DNA of 64,000 nucleotides, taken from Pseudomonadota bacterium (GTDB taxonomy: Bacteria > Pseudomonadota > Gammaproteobacteria > Steroidobacterales > Steroidobacteraceae). The stretch is taken from the NCBI GenBank assembly GCA_023423065.1, contig JAFAGC010000076.1, forward strand, positions 1 to 64,000. The letters run 5' to 3'. The notes beneath the pieces were generated by a model, which ran no database searches, was not told where the DNA came from, and saw only the letters and a program-made list of their open reading frames with translations. Shown here piece by piece: positions 1 to 8,714 of this stretch (positions are counted from its first letter, which is position 1; each line of letters begins with the position of its first letter). Both the position numbers and the translations under genes were made by a program.

Positions 1-7
1 CCCCCCT

Positions 8-43
8 AAAAAAAAACGGGGGGCCCCCTTGCGCCGCCCCCCC
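8..43 (-). terminator. Rho-independent terminator of the first TonB receptor
   Basis: Read on the minus strand, a 7-bp GC stem (GGGGGGC pairing with GCCCCCC, plus-strand 36-42 with 18-24) encloses an 11-nt loop. It is followed by nine T residues (the A run at 8-16). It lies about 40 bp past the receptor stop codon, the normal place for an intrinsic terminator. Confidence 0.8.
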
Positions 44-83
44 ATTCTTCTGCTTCTCTGGTCTTGTTAGCTGACCGTACCGA

Positions 84-3000
84 TTACAGCTCCACGCGGA
101 AGCCGACGCGGTAGTAACGGCCGATCATGTTCGGACCACCCCAGGCCGGGTTGAAGCCGAACAGGCTGTAGGCCGCCGACGGGTCGAACTCCGGCTCGAT
201 GTCGAGGAAGTTCAGCACTTCGGCGAAGACCGTGTACTTGTCGTTGAAGGTGTAACGACCCGTCAGGTCCGCGTTCCACTGCGCAGGCTGCGTGCAGTTG
301 ACGGGCGTGCCGTCGACGAACGTCTGCGTCGAGATGTGGTTCTCGGCGTTGAACAAGCAGTCACCCTTGACGCCGTCGTAGTCGACCGAGGCGGTGTCGT
401 AACCGCTGGTGTAGTACGCCGTCAGGGAGACCGCCGCCGGGCCGAACTCGAACGTGTTCTGCCAGGTGCCGCGCCACTTCGGCGTGCCCGAGCACGAGGT
501 CACGTCGCAGGGGCTCAGCGTGCCGTCATAACGGAGCACCGTGCCGTCTTCGGTGATCTGCTCGAACTTCATCATGTACGAAGCATCGAGCGCGCTGCGC
601 CACGTCACGGCATCGCCGATCGGCAGGCTCAGGTTGGCACCGAAGTCGAGACCGCTGGCCTTCTGGCTTTCCAGGTTCGCGAACGAAGCCTGGATGAAGC
701 CGAGCGCCGGCAGCGCACCCGGGAACGCCGGGTCCGGAGCGCCCGGCAGCATCACGATGCCCGGCAGGCCCGGATCACCACCGTTGGTGTACCACTGGTT
801 GATGAGCGAAGCGCTCGCGGTGACGCCCTTGATCAGGCCGTCGACCTCGATGTTCCAGTAGTCGATCGTGAAGTTCAGGTTGCTCAGCGGCTCGATAATG
901 AGGCCGGCCGTGAAGGCGGTCGACTCTTCGGGATCGAGTTCCGGGTTACCGACGCTGGTCAGACCGACGCTGTACTGGCCCGTGGCGTACGCGTTGTTGC
1001 CGTGGTCGGCGCAATACGTGCCGGCCGCGGCGCAGTTGACCGTCGCGGTCACGTAGCCCGTGGTCGGCAGACCGTAGGCTTCGTTGAAGGACGGAATGCG
1101 GAAGCCTTCCGACCAAGTACCACGCAGGGCGACCTGCTCGATCGGGGTGAACTTGAAGCCGACCTTCGGCGAGAAGTTCGACTGGCCCGAGGAATACTCG
1201 TCGTAGCGACCCGAGGCGAGCACCTCGAGCTGATCGATGATCGGAGCGCTGAGTTCGAAGAACGCCGACTTGACGTCGCGTTCACCCGCGGCGCCCACCG
1301 CGTTGATCGAGTAGTAGCGGGTGTACGGAGCGGAGTCGTTCGCCGGGTTGCCGCTGGGGTTGTTCAGCGACTCTTCGCGGTACGAAACGCCCAACGCCGC
1401 CTGGAACGGACCGCCGGGCAGTTCGAAGAACGCCTTGCTCACCATCGCCTGCACCTGCCACAACTGCGAGCTCGAAACCTTGCTGTTGAGCGGCGAGATG
1501 TAGTCCCACACTTCCTGCGGCGTCGCGGTCGGATCCGCGAAGTTGAACGTGCCGCGCGCGACGACGTCCATGATCCGCTGCGGGATGTAGTAGTTGCCTT
1601 CGTTGCGGGTCAGGTCGTTCTGCGACGCGGTGAAGTCGGCCGAATAACGCCAGCCGTTGTCACCACCGATCGTGCCTTCGATACCCACCACGCCGCGAAT
1701 GACCTTCGAGCTGGTTTCGATCGAGCGGCCATAGGGCGAACGGAAGAACGCCTGCGCGCGCTGCGCGACAAGCGGATCGTCGCTCGCGTACGGGTTGTAC
1801 GGGTTGAGCACGCCGTTGGTGTCGTCGCAACCGGTGTTCAAGCCGTCGAGCGTGCCGACGCCCGTCGAGCAGACGTACACCGGCAGGATGACGTTGTAGT
1901 TCATCATGCCCTGCGGACGCGGAACGGTCGGCAGACCGTTGAAGCCCAGCGGAGTGAACGAAGCCGCGGTGTCCGTCTTGTAGAAGTTGGCCATCGCGTA
2001 GATCTGGCCGCCGTCACCGATGTTCGCCGTGAAGCGCGTGGACAAGCCCTGACGCTTGATCTCCGGCTGCAACATGATGTACTCGCCCTGGAAGTTCACT
2101 TCGCAGACGCTGAGCGGAGCGGTGCCGGAAACGTTCTGGTTGATCGTGTTCCACTGGCGGCAACCCGCGGCCGGGTTCAGGTACTCGAAGCGGCCCGAGC
2201 CCGTGGCCGAGCCGGTGCCGTCGAGGGCGCCCGTGACCGGACGAACCAGGGCGACGCCCGGGATCGAGATGAGGCCGTTGAACGAGCCGTCTTCACCCGT
2301 CATGCCGTTCCAGTTCAGGTTCGACATACAGCTGCCGGAGTCACCGCAAACGCGGCTCCAGTCCTGCGTGTTGAACGGATAACCACGCTCGCGGGCCCAG
2401 AGGTTGTCCTGCTTCTGGTATTCGCCGCTGATGTAGAAGTTGTAGCCCTCGCTCTCGAGGTCGCCATGGCCCCAGGTCAGGTCGATGCGGTTTTCATCCG
2501 CGCCGCCCTGCTCGGACATGCCATACGAACCGCCGATGTGCAGGCCCTGGATTTCCTTCTTCGTGATGACGTTGATCACGCCCGCGATCGCGTCCGCGCC
2601 GTAGGTGGAGGACGCGCCGTCGCGCAGCACTTCGATGCGCTCGACGATGGCGTTCGGGATCGTGTTGAGGTCGACGAAGTTGCGATGGCCGTCGTCCGCG
2701 AGCGGATACGGAGCCATGCGCAGGCCGTCGGCGACGGACAGCGTCGCCTGCACGGTCAGACCGCGCAGCGCGGGCGCGTTCGCGCCGGAAGCGAAGTTGA
2801 AGCCCGTGTTCCAGCCCTGCTGGATCGTGCCGGCGTTGTTGGCCGACAGGCGCTGCACCGCTTCCGCGATGGTGTTGATGCCGCGCTCTTCGAGCGTTTC
2901 AGCGCTGATGACCGTGACGGGCGACGGAGTCTCCGCATCGGTGCGCCGGAGGATGGAGCCGGTGACGACGACTTCTTCCATCGGCTGGGTGGTCGTTTCC

Positions 3001-3125
3001 TGTTGCTCTTGTGCGAAGGCAACGCCTGCCGGCATGCCTGCCGCCGCGACGGCCGCGGCCAGCAGCGCACGCCGCACGGCGGCGCTCACGCTCTGATTAC
3101 GAGGAAACCCTGATTTCAGCTTCAT
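84..3125 (-). CDS. TonB-dependent outer membrane receptor (1013 aa)
   Basis: Predicted 22-strand outer-membrane barrel with an N-terminal plug that imports a ligand using TonB energy. A signal peptide ends near AFAQEQ. The TonB box-like stretch MEEVVVTGSILRR follows at once, so there is no STN signalling domain. The plug shows the typical 'TPSPVTVISAETLEERG' and 'ASSTYGADAIAGVINVIT' segments, and the C-terminus FRVEL is a beta-signal-like end. The length is usual for proteobacterial receptors of the large ligand class. Many Cys residues in the loops suggest disulphides. The start follows a purine-rich GGGGATAG site about 7 bp upstream. It is transcribed alone, ending in a terminator and facing a divergent histidine kinase. 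The substrate is unknown: nothing nearby points to iron, a sugar or an aromatic compound. Confidence 0.93.
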   Translation of the reverse strand: MKLKSGFPRNQSVSAAVRRALLAAAVAAAGMPAGVAFAQEQQETTTQPMEEVVVTGSILRRTDAETPSPVTVISAETLEERGINTIAEAVQRLSANNAGTIQQGWNTGFNFASGANAPALRGLTVQATLSVADGLRMAPYPLADDGHRNFVDLNTIPNAIVERIEVLRDGASSTYGADAIAGVINVITKKEIQGLHIGGSYGMSEQGGADENRIDLTWGHGDLESEGYNFYISGEYQKQDNLWARERGYPFNTQDWSRVCGDSGSCMSNLNWNGMTGEDGSFNGLISIPGVALVRPVTGALDGTGSATGSGRFEYLNPAAGCRQWNTINQNVSGTAPLSVCEVNFQGEYIMLQPEIKRQGLSTRFTANIGDGGQIYAMANFYKTDTAASFTPLGFNGLPTVPRPQGMMNYNVILPVYVCSTGVGTLDGLNTGCDDTNGVLNPYNPYASDDPLVAQRAQAFFRSPYGRSIETSSKVIRGVVGIEGTIGGDNGWRYSADFTASQNDLTRNEGNYYIPQRIMDVVARGTFNFADPTATPQEVWDYISPLNSKVSSSQLWQVQAMVSKAFFELPGGPFQAALGVSYREESLNNPSGNPANDSAPYTRYYSINAVGAAGERDVKSAFFELSAPIIDQLEVLASGRYDEYSSGQSNFSPKVGFKFTPIEQVALRGTWSEGFRIPSFNEAYGLPTTGYVTATVNCAAAGTYCADHGNNAYATGQYSVGLTSVGNPELDPEESTAFTAGLIIEPLSNLNFTIDYWNIEVDGLIKGVTASASLINQWYTNGGDPGLPGIVMLPGAPDPAFPGALPALGFIQASFANLESQKASGLDFGANLSLPIGDAVTWRSALDASYMMKFEQITEDGTVLRYDGTLSPCDVTSCSGTPKWRGTWQNTFEFGPAAVSLTAYYTSGYDTASVDYDGVKGDCLFNAENHISTQTFVDGTPVNCTQPAQWNADLTGRYTFNDKYTVFAEVLNFLDIEPEFDPSAAYSLFGFNPAWGGPNMIGRYYRVGFRVEL

Positions 3126-3548
3126 TGTTCTATCCCCAAATGTTGTGTTCCCGATGCGCCACGCGCACCGGGTTACAAGAGGGAGTGCGTTGAATTCGGG
3201 AACGCCGCGACCGCCATGGAAATGGCCGAGTGTCCCCGAACCAAAGGGACAGATCGTCAGCGCCCATGAAACGCTTCAACTCCTGCAATGCGCCGAGACT
3301 AGCACGGGTCGTGATGAACACAACACCGGAAAAACACCGGTCCGCTTATGGACCACCTCACAAGCTATTGAATTTTCATGCTTTTAATTTGTGCAATCGG
3401 TGATGCGACGAACCGAGTGGCGAGCTGTCGCATGCCGACCACGGTAGCGCTCCCGTGGTTGTCGCCGAACTAAGGGTCCCCGTTGGCGTTCGATCGAAAG
3501 CTCCGCGCCTTTTGGCGCACGACGCGTCGATAGAATCGACACCTCATC
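3126..3548. other. Divergent intergenic region, receptor / histidine kinase
   Basis: This 423-bp region separates the divergent TonB receptor and sensor kinase genes and has no convincing gene. An AT-rich patch around 3360-3400 stands out from the GC-rich surroundings. On the minus strand it contains TTGCAC, 18 bp, then TTCAAT, a weak sigma70-like match that could serve the receptor with a leader of about 240 nt. No operator or riboswitch was recognised. Confidence 0.3.
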
Positions 3549-5750
3549 ATGGTCTCGCAAACACCGACGGATGCACGCGCAATGTCGCCACTCGCGGACG
3601 AGTCGGACGCGCGACTGCGCGCGCTCACCGAGCACGCGCTCGAAATCATCACCGTGCAGGACGCCGACGGACGCTTCACGTACGTGAACGATGCCGTCGT
3701 GCGGCAACTCGGTTACACGTCGCGCGAGTTGTTAGGCAGGAACGCGATCGAGTTCCTGCACCCCGACGACGCACCGCGGATGCGCGAGCGATTCCAGATC
3801 ATCCTCGCCGCGGGTGACGACCGGCCCGAGCTCAATCGCTTCGAATACCGCTTTCGTCATCGCGACGGCAGCTGGTGCTGGCTCGAGAGCGTCGCCGTGA
3901 ACGCGCTCGCGAATCCCGCGGTGCTCGGCATCATCGCGCACTCGCGCGACATCAACCGGCGCAAGTCCAACGAACGGACTCTGTCGCTCAACCACGCGCG
4001 TTACCGCACGGTCGCGGACTTGTCCGAAGGTGCGGTGCACGAATACGCGTTGAACGCCTACGGGATCTACGAGCTCGAGTGGATCCTCGGCGCCGAACGC
4101 GTGTACGGCTGCAACGAAGAGGAATACCGCCGGCGCGGCTGGCAGAGCTTTCACGTAACCGAAGGTTGGCAGGCCGAAAGCGCCGAGCGCGTGAAGCGCT
4201 ACCTCGCCGGTGAAACGATCCACTTCATCGTGCAGATCCGGCGCGTCGATGGTGCGCTGCGCTGGATCGAGGTCAAGAACCGTCCCATCGCGGATCCCGC
4301 GACCGGCAAATTCTCGCGCCTGGTCGGCGTCGCGTTGGACATCACGGAGCGCAAGCGGGCGGCCGATGCGCTGCGTGAAAGCGAGTTTCGTTACCGGACG
4401 GTCGCGGAGCTCACCTCCGGCTTCGTCTACGAAGCCACGGTCGACGAGCATGGCGAAACGGAAATCATCTGGGCGAGTCCGGGCTGGGAGAAATTCTTCG
4501 GAGGCACTTTCGCGGAAGTGAACCGGCTCGGATGGCGGCACGCGATGTTCCCCTCCGATCACGCGGGCGCGATCCAGCGGCGCCAACGCCTGCGCAACGG
4601 CGAATCCACCGAAACGGTGATGGCGCTCAGGACGCTGCGCGGCGCGACGCGCTGGGTGCACATGGCGAACCAGCCCATCGTCGAACCCGATGGATCGATC
4701 CGCCGGTTCATCGGCGTGGTGCACGACATCACCGACCGCAAGGCGAACGAAGAGGTGCTGCGCAGCCAGGCGCTCGCGGTCGAGGTGATGCGTGAAGGCG
4801 TGGTGCTGACGGATGGCGAAGGCATCATCCGCATGACGAACCCGGCATTCGATCGCATGTTCGGCGCGGGCGCGGGCGAGTTGCTGGGCAAGCGGCTCGA
4901 TCAGCTGCCCTGCGATCCGCCGCTCGACCGGCGCATCGCCGAGTCGACCGCCGAGGCCGCGGCGCGCTCGGGCGCGCCGCTGGTCAGCGAGCTCACCGTG
5001 CACGGCGCCAAGGATCGGGACGGCCCCCTGTTCGTCGAAGCCGCCATCACCCCGCTCCTGCTGCGGGGCGAGCGTTTCTGCCTGACCATGCTGCAGGACG
5101 CCACGGCCCGCCGGCAGCTCGAACGAGAGGTGCTCGAGGTCAGTAATCGCGAGCAGCAGCGCATCGGCAGCGACCTGCACGACGGCCTGGGCCAGGAACT
5201 CACCGGCATCGCGCTGCTGCTGCGCGGGCTCGAGAGCCGCGCGGAGCGCGAGGCGCCCGGACTGTCAGCCGCGATCGAAGAGGTCGCCCTGCTCGTGAAC
5301 GACGCGATTTTCACGACGCGTGCGCTGGCGCGCGGACTGTCGCCGGTGACGTTCGACCGCGGCGGTCTCGCCCTCGCGCTCGAAGAACTCGCGCGCCGGC
5401 TCTCCGCGATGTTTCACATCGGCGTGCGTTGCGAGGCGGATCCGGCGCTCGATCGCGGGCTCGAATCGGCGAATGCCCTGCACCTGTACCGCATCGCGCA
5501 AGAGGCCGTCACGAATGCCGCGCAGCACGGCAAGGCCGACACCGTGCACATCCGGCTGAGTTGCGACGGCGACCGCGGATTGCTGCGCGTGGAAGACAAC
5601 GGCGGCGGCTTCAATCCCGCGATGCACCAGTCGAAGGGGCTCGGCCTGCGCATCATGCATTACCGCGCGCAGATGATGGCCGGCTCCCTGCGCATCGAGA
5701 GCGCCCGCGCGCGGGGCACCGTGGTGAGCTGCTGGTTCCCGCGAGGATGA
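3549..5750 (+). CDS. Multi-PAS sensor histidine kinase, HisKA_3 (NarX/UhpB) type
   Basis: Sensor kinase of 733 aa with four successive PAS/PAC modules (about residues 20-145, 155-280, 285-405 and 410-520) and a HisKA_3 dimerisation domain. The phospho-accepting His is H544 in the motif SDLHDGLGQEL. The HATPase domain has the N box EAVTNAAQHG and the G boxes DNGGGF and KGLGLRIM. No membrane segment is visible, so it is probably a soluble sensor of redox, light or small ligands. HisKA_3 kinases normally pair with LuxR-type response regulators, but none lies beside it here, so it is an orphan in this window. An alternative ATG at 3582 is equally possible, as neither start has a strong ribosome binding site. 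The stop codon runs directly into a long inverted repeat. Confidence 0.9.
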   Translation: MVSQTPTDARAMSPLADESDARLRALTEHALEIITVQDADGRFTYVNDAVVRQLGYTSRELLGRNAIEFLHPDDAPRMRERFQIILAAGDDRPELNRFEYRFRHRDGSWCWLESVAVNALANPAVLGIIAHSRDINRRKSNERTLSLNHARYRTVADLSEGAVHEYALNAYGIYELEWILGAERVYGCNEEEYRRRGWQSFHVTEGWQAESAERVKRYLAGETIHFIVQIRRVDGALRWIEVKNRPIADPATGKFSRLVGVALDITERKRAADALRESEFRYRTVAELTSGFVYEATVDEHGETEIIWASPGWEKFFGGTFAEVNRLGWRHAMFPSDHAGAIQRRQRLRNGESTETVMALRTLRGATRWVHMANQPIVEPDGSIRRFIGVVHDITDRKANEEVLRSQALAVEVMREGVVLTDGEGIIRMTNPAFDRMFGAGAGELLGKRLDQLPCDPPLDRRIAESTAEAAARSGAPLVSELTVHGAKDRDGPLFVEAAITPLLLRGERFCLTMLQDATARRQLEREVLEVSNREQQRIGSDLHDGLGQELTGIALLLRGLESRAEREAPGLSAAIEEVALLVNDAIFTTRALARGLSPVTFDRGGLALALEELARRLSAMFHIGVRCEADPALDRGLESANALHLYRIAQEAVTNAAQHGKADTVHIRLSCDGDRGLLRVEDNGGGFNPAMHQSKGLGLRIMHYRAQMMAGSLRIESARARGTVVSCWFPRG

Positions 5751-5853
5751 AGAGGGTGCCTGGCACGGAAATTCCGGGAGAAGCGACGATACGTTTGCTC
5801 AGTGCGCGACGGATCTCCGCTTCTCCCGGAGTTTCCGTGCCAGGCACCCTCTT
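5750..5853. repeat. Long REP-like inverted repeat between convergent stop codons
   Basis: Two 36-bp arms (5750-5785 and 5818-5853) are complementary except for one position and flank a 32-nt loop. The arm carries the core GGGTGCCTGGCACGGAAA. It exactly fills the space between the kinase stop codon (ending at 5750) and the fumarase stop codon (starting at 5854), so it probably acts as a bidirectional terminator or mRNA 3' stabiliser. A related core is at 24375. It resembles REP/RAYT-family elements, an inference from shape and core only. Confidence 0.8.
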
Positions 5854-7380
5854 CTATCTACCGCGCAGCGGGATTCCGGCGGCGATCTTCTGGCTCCACT
5901 CGGCGGGACCGGTCTGGTGGACCGACGTGCCGCTTGCATCGACCGCGACGGTCACGGGCATGTCCTCGACCGTGAACTCGTAGATCGCTTCCATTCCGAG
6001 ATCCTCGAACGCAACCACGCGCGAGGCCTTGATCGCCTTCGACACGAGATACGCCGCGCCGCCGACGGCCATCAGGTACGCGGCGCGATGCTTGCGGATC
6101 GCGTCGATGCCGGCGGGTCCGCGCTCGGCCTTGCCGACCATCGCGATGAGCCCGGTCTTGTCGAGCATCATCTCCGTGAACTTGTCCATGCGCGTGGCGG
6201 TGGTCGGGCCCGCGGGACCCACGACCTCGCCGCGCACCGGATCCACCGGGCCGACGTAATAGATGACGCGGTTGCGGAAATCGACACCGGGCGGCAGGCC
6301 CTCGCCCTTCGCGAACAGGTCCGCGATGCGTTTGTGAGCCGCGTCCCTTCCCGTCAGCATCTTGCCGTTGAGCAGCAGCGACTCGCCGGGCTTCCAGCTC
6401 GCGACTTCCGCGGGCGTGAGCGTATCGAGATTCACGCGGCACGCGCCGGGCGCCGGCGCCCAGTCGATCTTCGGCCAGTCGGAGAGTTTCGGCGGATCGA
6501 GCTTCGCGGGCCCGGTGCCGTCGAGCGTGAAATGCACATGCCGCGTGGCCGCGCAGTTCGGGATCATCGCGACCGGCTTCGACGCCGCGTGCGTCGGGTA
6601 TTCGAAGATCTTGACGTCGAGCACGGTAGATAGGCCGCCGAGACCCTGGGCGCCGATGCCGAGCGCGTTCACCTTCTCGTACAGCTCGATGCGCAGCTCC
6701 TCGGTCTTCGTCTTCGGCCCGCGCGCCTTGAGCTCCGCCATGTCGATGGGCTCCATGAGCGACTCCTTCGCGAGCAACATGGCCTTCTCGGCGGAGCCGC
6801 CGATGCCGATGCCGAGCATGCCGGGCGGACACCAGCCCGCGCCCATCAGCGGCACCGTCTTCAGCACCCAGTCGACCAGCGAGTCCGACGGATTCAACAT
6901 CACGAACTTCGACTTGTTCTCCGAGCCGCCGCCCTTCGCCGCGACGGTGATCTCGACCTCGTCTCCCGGCACGAGCTGCGTGTGGATCACGGCGGGCGTG
7001 TTGTCCTTCGTGTTCCGGCGCGAGAAGTTAGGGTCGGCGACGATGGACGCGCGCAGCTTGTTGTCCGGATGCAGGTAGGCGCGGCGCACGCCCTCGTTGA
7101 TCATGTCCTCGAAATTCATCGAGGCGTTCCAGCGAACGTTCATGCCGACCTTGGCGAACACCGTGACGATGCCCGTGTCCTGGCAGATCGGCCGGCGCCC
7201 TTCGGCGCACATGCGCGAATTGGTGAGTATCTGCGCGATCGCATCGCGCGCGGCGGGCGATTGCTCGAGCTCGTACGCCTTGCCGAGCGCGCGGATGTAG
7301 TCCGGCGGGTGGTAATAGGAGATGTACTGGAGCGCGTCGGCGACGCTGTCGATGAGATCCTGCTGCTTTATTTCCGTCAT
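5854..7380 (-). CDS. fumA: Class I (4Fe-4S) fumarate hydratase
   Basis: Iron-sulphur fumarase (508 aa) that interconverts fumarate and malate in the TCA cycle in the cytosol. The alpha (N-terminal) and beta (C-terminal) parts are fused as in E. coli FumA/FumB (about 548 aa). Candidate cluster Cys ligands are in 'RRPICQDTGIV', 'GAGWCPPGMLGIGIGG' and 'IPNCAATRH', matching the three-Cys pattern of the family. The C-terminal part holds the swivel-domain motif VGPAGPTTATRMD. It is a single gene, divergent from ndh with a 70-bp gap and convergent with the histidine kinase across a large hairpin. The class I assignment is firm; the a/b paralogue name is arbitrary. Confidence 0.95.
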   Translation of the reverse strand: MTEIKQQDLIDSVADALQYISYYHPPDYIRALGKAYELEQSPAARDAIAQILTNSRMCAEGRRPICQDTGIVTVFAKVGMNVRWNASMNFEDMINEGVRRAYLHPDNKLRASIVADPNFSRRNTKDNTPAVIHTQLVPGDEVEITVAAKGGGSENKSKFVMLNPSDSLVDWVLKTVPLMGAGWCPPGMLGIGIGGSAEKAMLLAKESLMEPIDMAELKARGPKTKTEELRIELYEKVNALGIGAQGLGGLSTVLDVKIFEYPTHAASKPVAMIPNCAATRHVHFTLDGTGPAKLDPPKLSDWPKIDWAPAPGACRVNLDTLTPAEVASWKPGESLLLNGKMLTGRDAAHKRIADLFAKGEGLPPGVDFRNRVIYYVGPVDPVRGEVVGPAGPTTATRMDKFTEMMLDKTGLIAMVGKAERGPAGIDAIRKHRAAYLMAVGGAAYLVSKAIKASRVVAFEDLGMEAIYEFTVEDMPVTVAVDASGTSVHQTGPAEWSQKIAAGIPLRGR

Positions 7381-7450
7381 GACTTTCGACTCAAAGCTCA
7401 GGCTATTTTAGCGCGGCACGTCGCGCGCGTTTCGGATAACTTTTCCCTAT

Positions 7451-8710
7451 ATGTCAGACGCGAAGAAAGTCCTGGTCATCGGCGGTGGATTCGCGGGCCT
7501 GTGGGCCGTACGTGCGCTGCACCGGGCGCCGGTGTCGATCACGCTGGTCGACCGCAGCAATCATCACCTGTTCCAGCCTCTGCTGTACCAGGTGGCCACC
7601 GCGGGCCTGGCGGCGCCGTCGATCGCCGCGCCGCTGCGACACATCCTGCGCAACCAGGAAAACGTCACCGTGCTGATGGGGGAAGTCACGCGCATCGACA
7701 CGGCGGCGCGGGAGATCGCGGTCGGCGATCGAACGATTCCGTACGACTATCTGCTGGTGGCGAGCGGTGCGACGCATGCGTACTTCGGCCACGACGAATG
7801 GGAACGTCACGCGCCCGGTCTCAAGAATCTCGACGACGCATTCGCGATCCGTGCGCGCGTGTTGTCCGCGTTCGAGCAGGCCGAGGCGGCGCCCGACGAC
7901 GCACGCTGCGATCCTTGCCTGACGTTCGCGGTGATCGGCGGCGGTCCGACCGGCGTCGAACTCGCCGGCACGCTGGCCGAGATCGCGCGGCATACGCTCA
8001 AGAACGATTTCCGGAAGATAGACCCGCGCAAGGCGCGCGTATTGCTCATCGAGGCCGGACCGCGCGTGCTCAGCGCCTTCACCGAGGCGCTCTCCGAAAA
8101 GGCGCGCAAGCAGCTGGAGAAGCTGGGTGTCGAGGTACACACCGGCGCCGCGGTTTCCGAGATCGGCGAGGACTACGTCGTGTTCGGCAATCAGCGCATC
8201 GCCGCGCGCACGATCCTGTGGGCCGCGGGCGTGGCCGCCTCACCGCTCGGCAAACAACTCGCGGCGGCGGGCGCGGAGCTGGATCGCGCCGGCCGCGTGA
8301 AGGTGCTGCCCGACCTCAGCATTCCCGGCCATCCGGAAGTATTCGTCGCGGGCGATCTCGCGAATCTCGCGGTGGACGGCAAGCCCGTGCCCGGTGTCGC
8401 TCCCGCGGCCAAGCAGATGGGCTCGCACACCGCACGGAACATCCGTGCCCTCATTTCGGGACAACCTACGAAGCCGTTCCGTTATCGCGACTTCGGCGCA
8501 CTCGCCACGATCGGCCGGCATTCGGCGGTCGCGCAACTTCCGAACCTGCGTTTTTCCGGCATCTTCGCGTGGTGGTTCTGGCTGGTGCTGCACATTTTCT
8601 TCCTGATCGGATTTCGCAGCCGTCTCATCGTGCTCATAAACTGGGCCTGGGCGTATTTCACCTACGCGCGCGGTGCGCGCATCATCGTCGGCAACGAAGC
8701 GGAGAAATGA
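7451..8710 (+). CDS. ndh: Type II NADH dehydrogenase (NDH-2)
   Basis: Single-subunit, non-proton-pumping NADH:quinone oxidoreductase (419 aa) of the inner membrane face. Two Rossmann dinucleotide motifs are visible: VIGGGFAGLWAV near the N-terminus for FAD and VIGGGPTGVELAG near residue 160 for NADH. The family signature 'NHHLFQPLLYQVATAGL' and the FAD-binding 'VFVAGDLANL' follow. The C-terminus (about residues 370-410) is rich in aromatic and hydrophobic residues and should be the membrane anchor. The gene ends 4 bp before the ParB-like gene, so the two are probably cotranscribed. It faces fumarase divergently. Confidence 0.95.
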   Translation: MSDAKKVLVIGGGFAGLWAVRALHRAPVSITLVDRSNHHLFQPLLYQVATAGLAAPSIAAPLRHILRNQENVTVLMGEVTRIDTAAREIAVGDRTIPYDYLLVASGATHAYFGHDEWERHAPGLKNLDDAFAIRARVLSAFEQAEAAPDDARCDPCLTFAVIGGGPTGVELAGTLAEIARHTLKNDFRKIDPRKARVLLIEAGPRVLSAFTEALSEKARKQLEKLGVEVHTGAAVSEIGEDYVVFGNQRIAARTILWAAGVAASPLGKQLAAAGAELDRAGRVKVLPDLSIPGHPEVFVAGDLANLAVDGKPVPGVAPAAKQMGSHTARNIRALISGQPTKPFRYRDFGALATIGRHSAVAQLPNLRFSGIFAWWFWLVLHIFFLIGFRSRLIVLINWAWAYFTYARGARIIVGNEAEK

Positions 8711-8714
8711 ACGC

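Noticed and set aside
336..3113. Long open frame (925 aa) on the plus strand opposite the first TonB receptor
   Set aside because: It is Arg/Val/Ala-rich and lacks any domain, as expected for the antisense shadow of a high-GC gene; the receptor frame shows clear family motifs.
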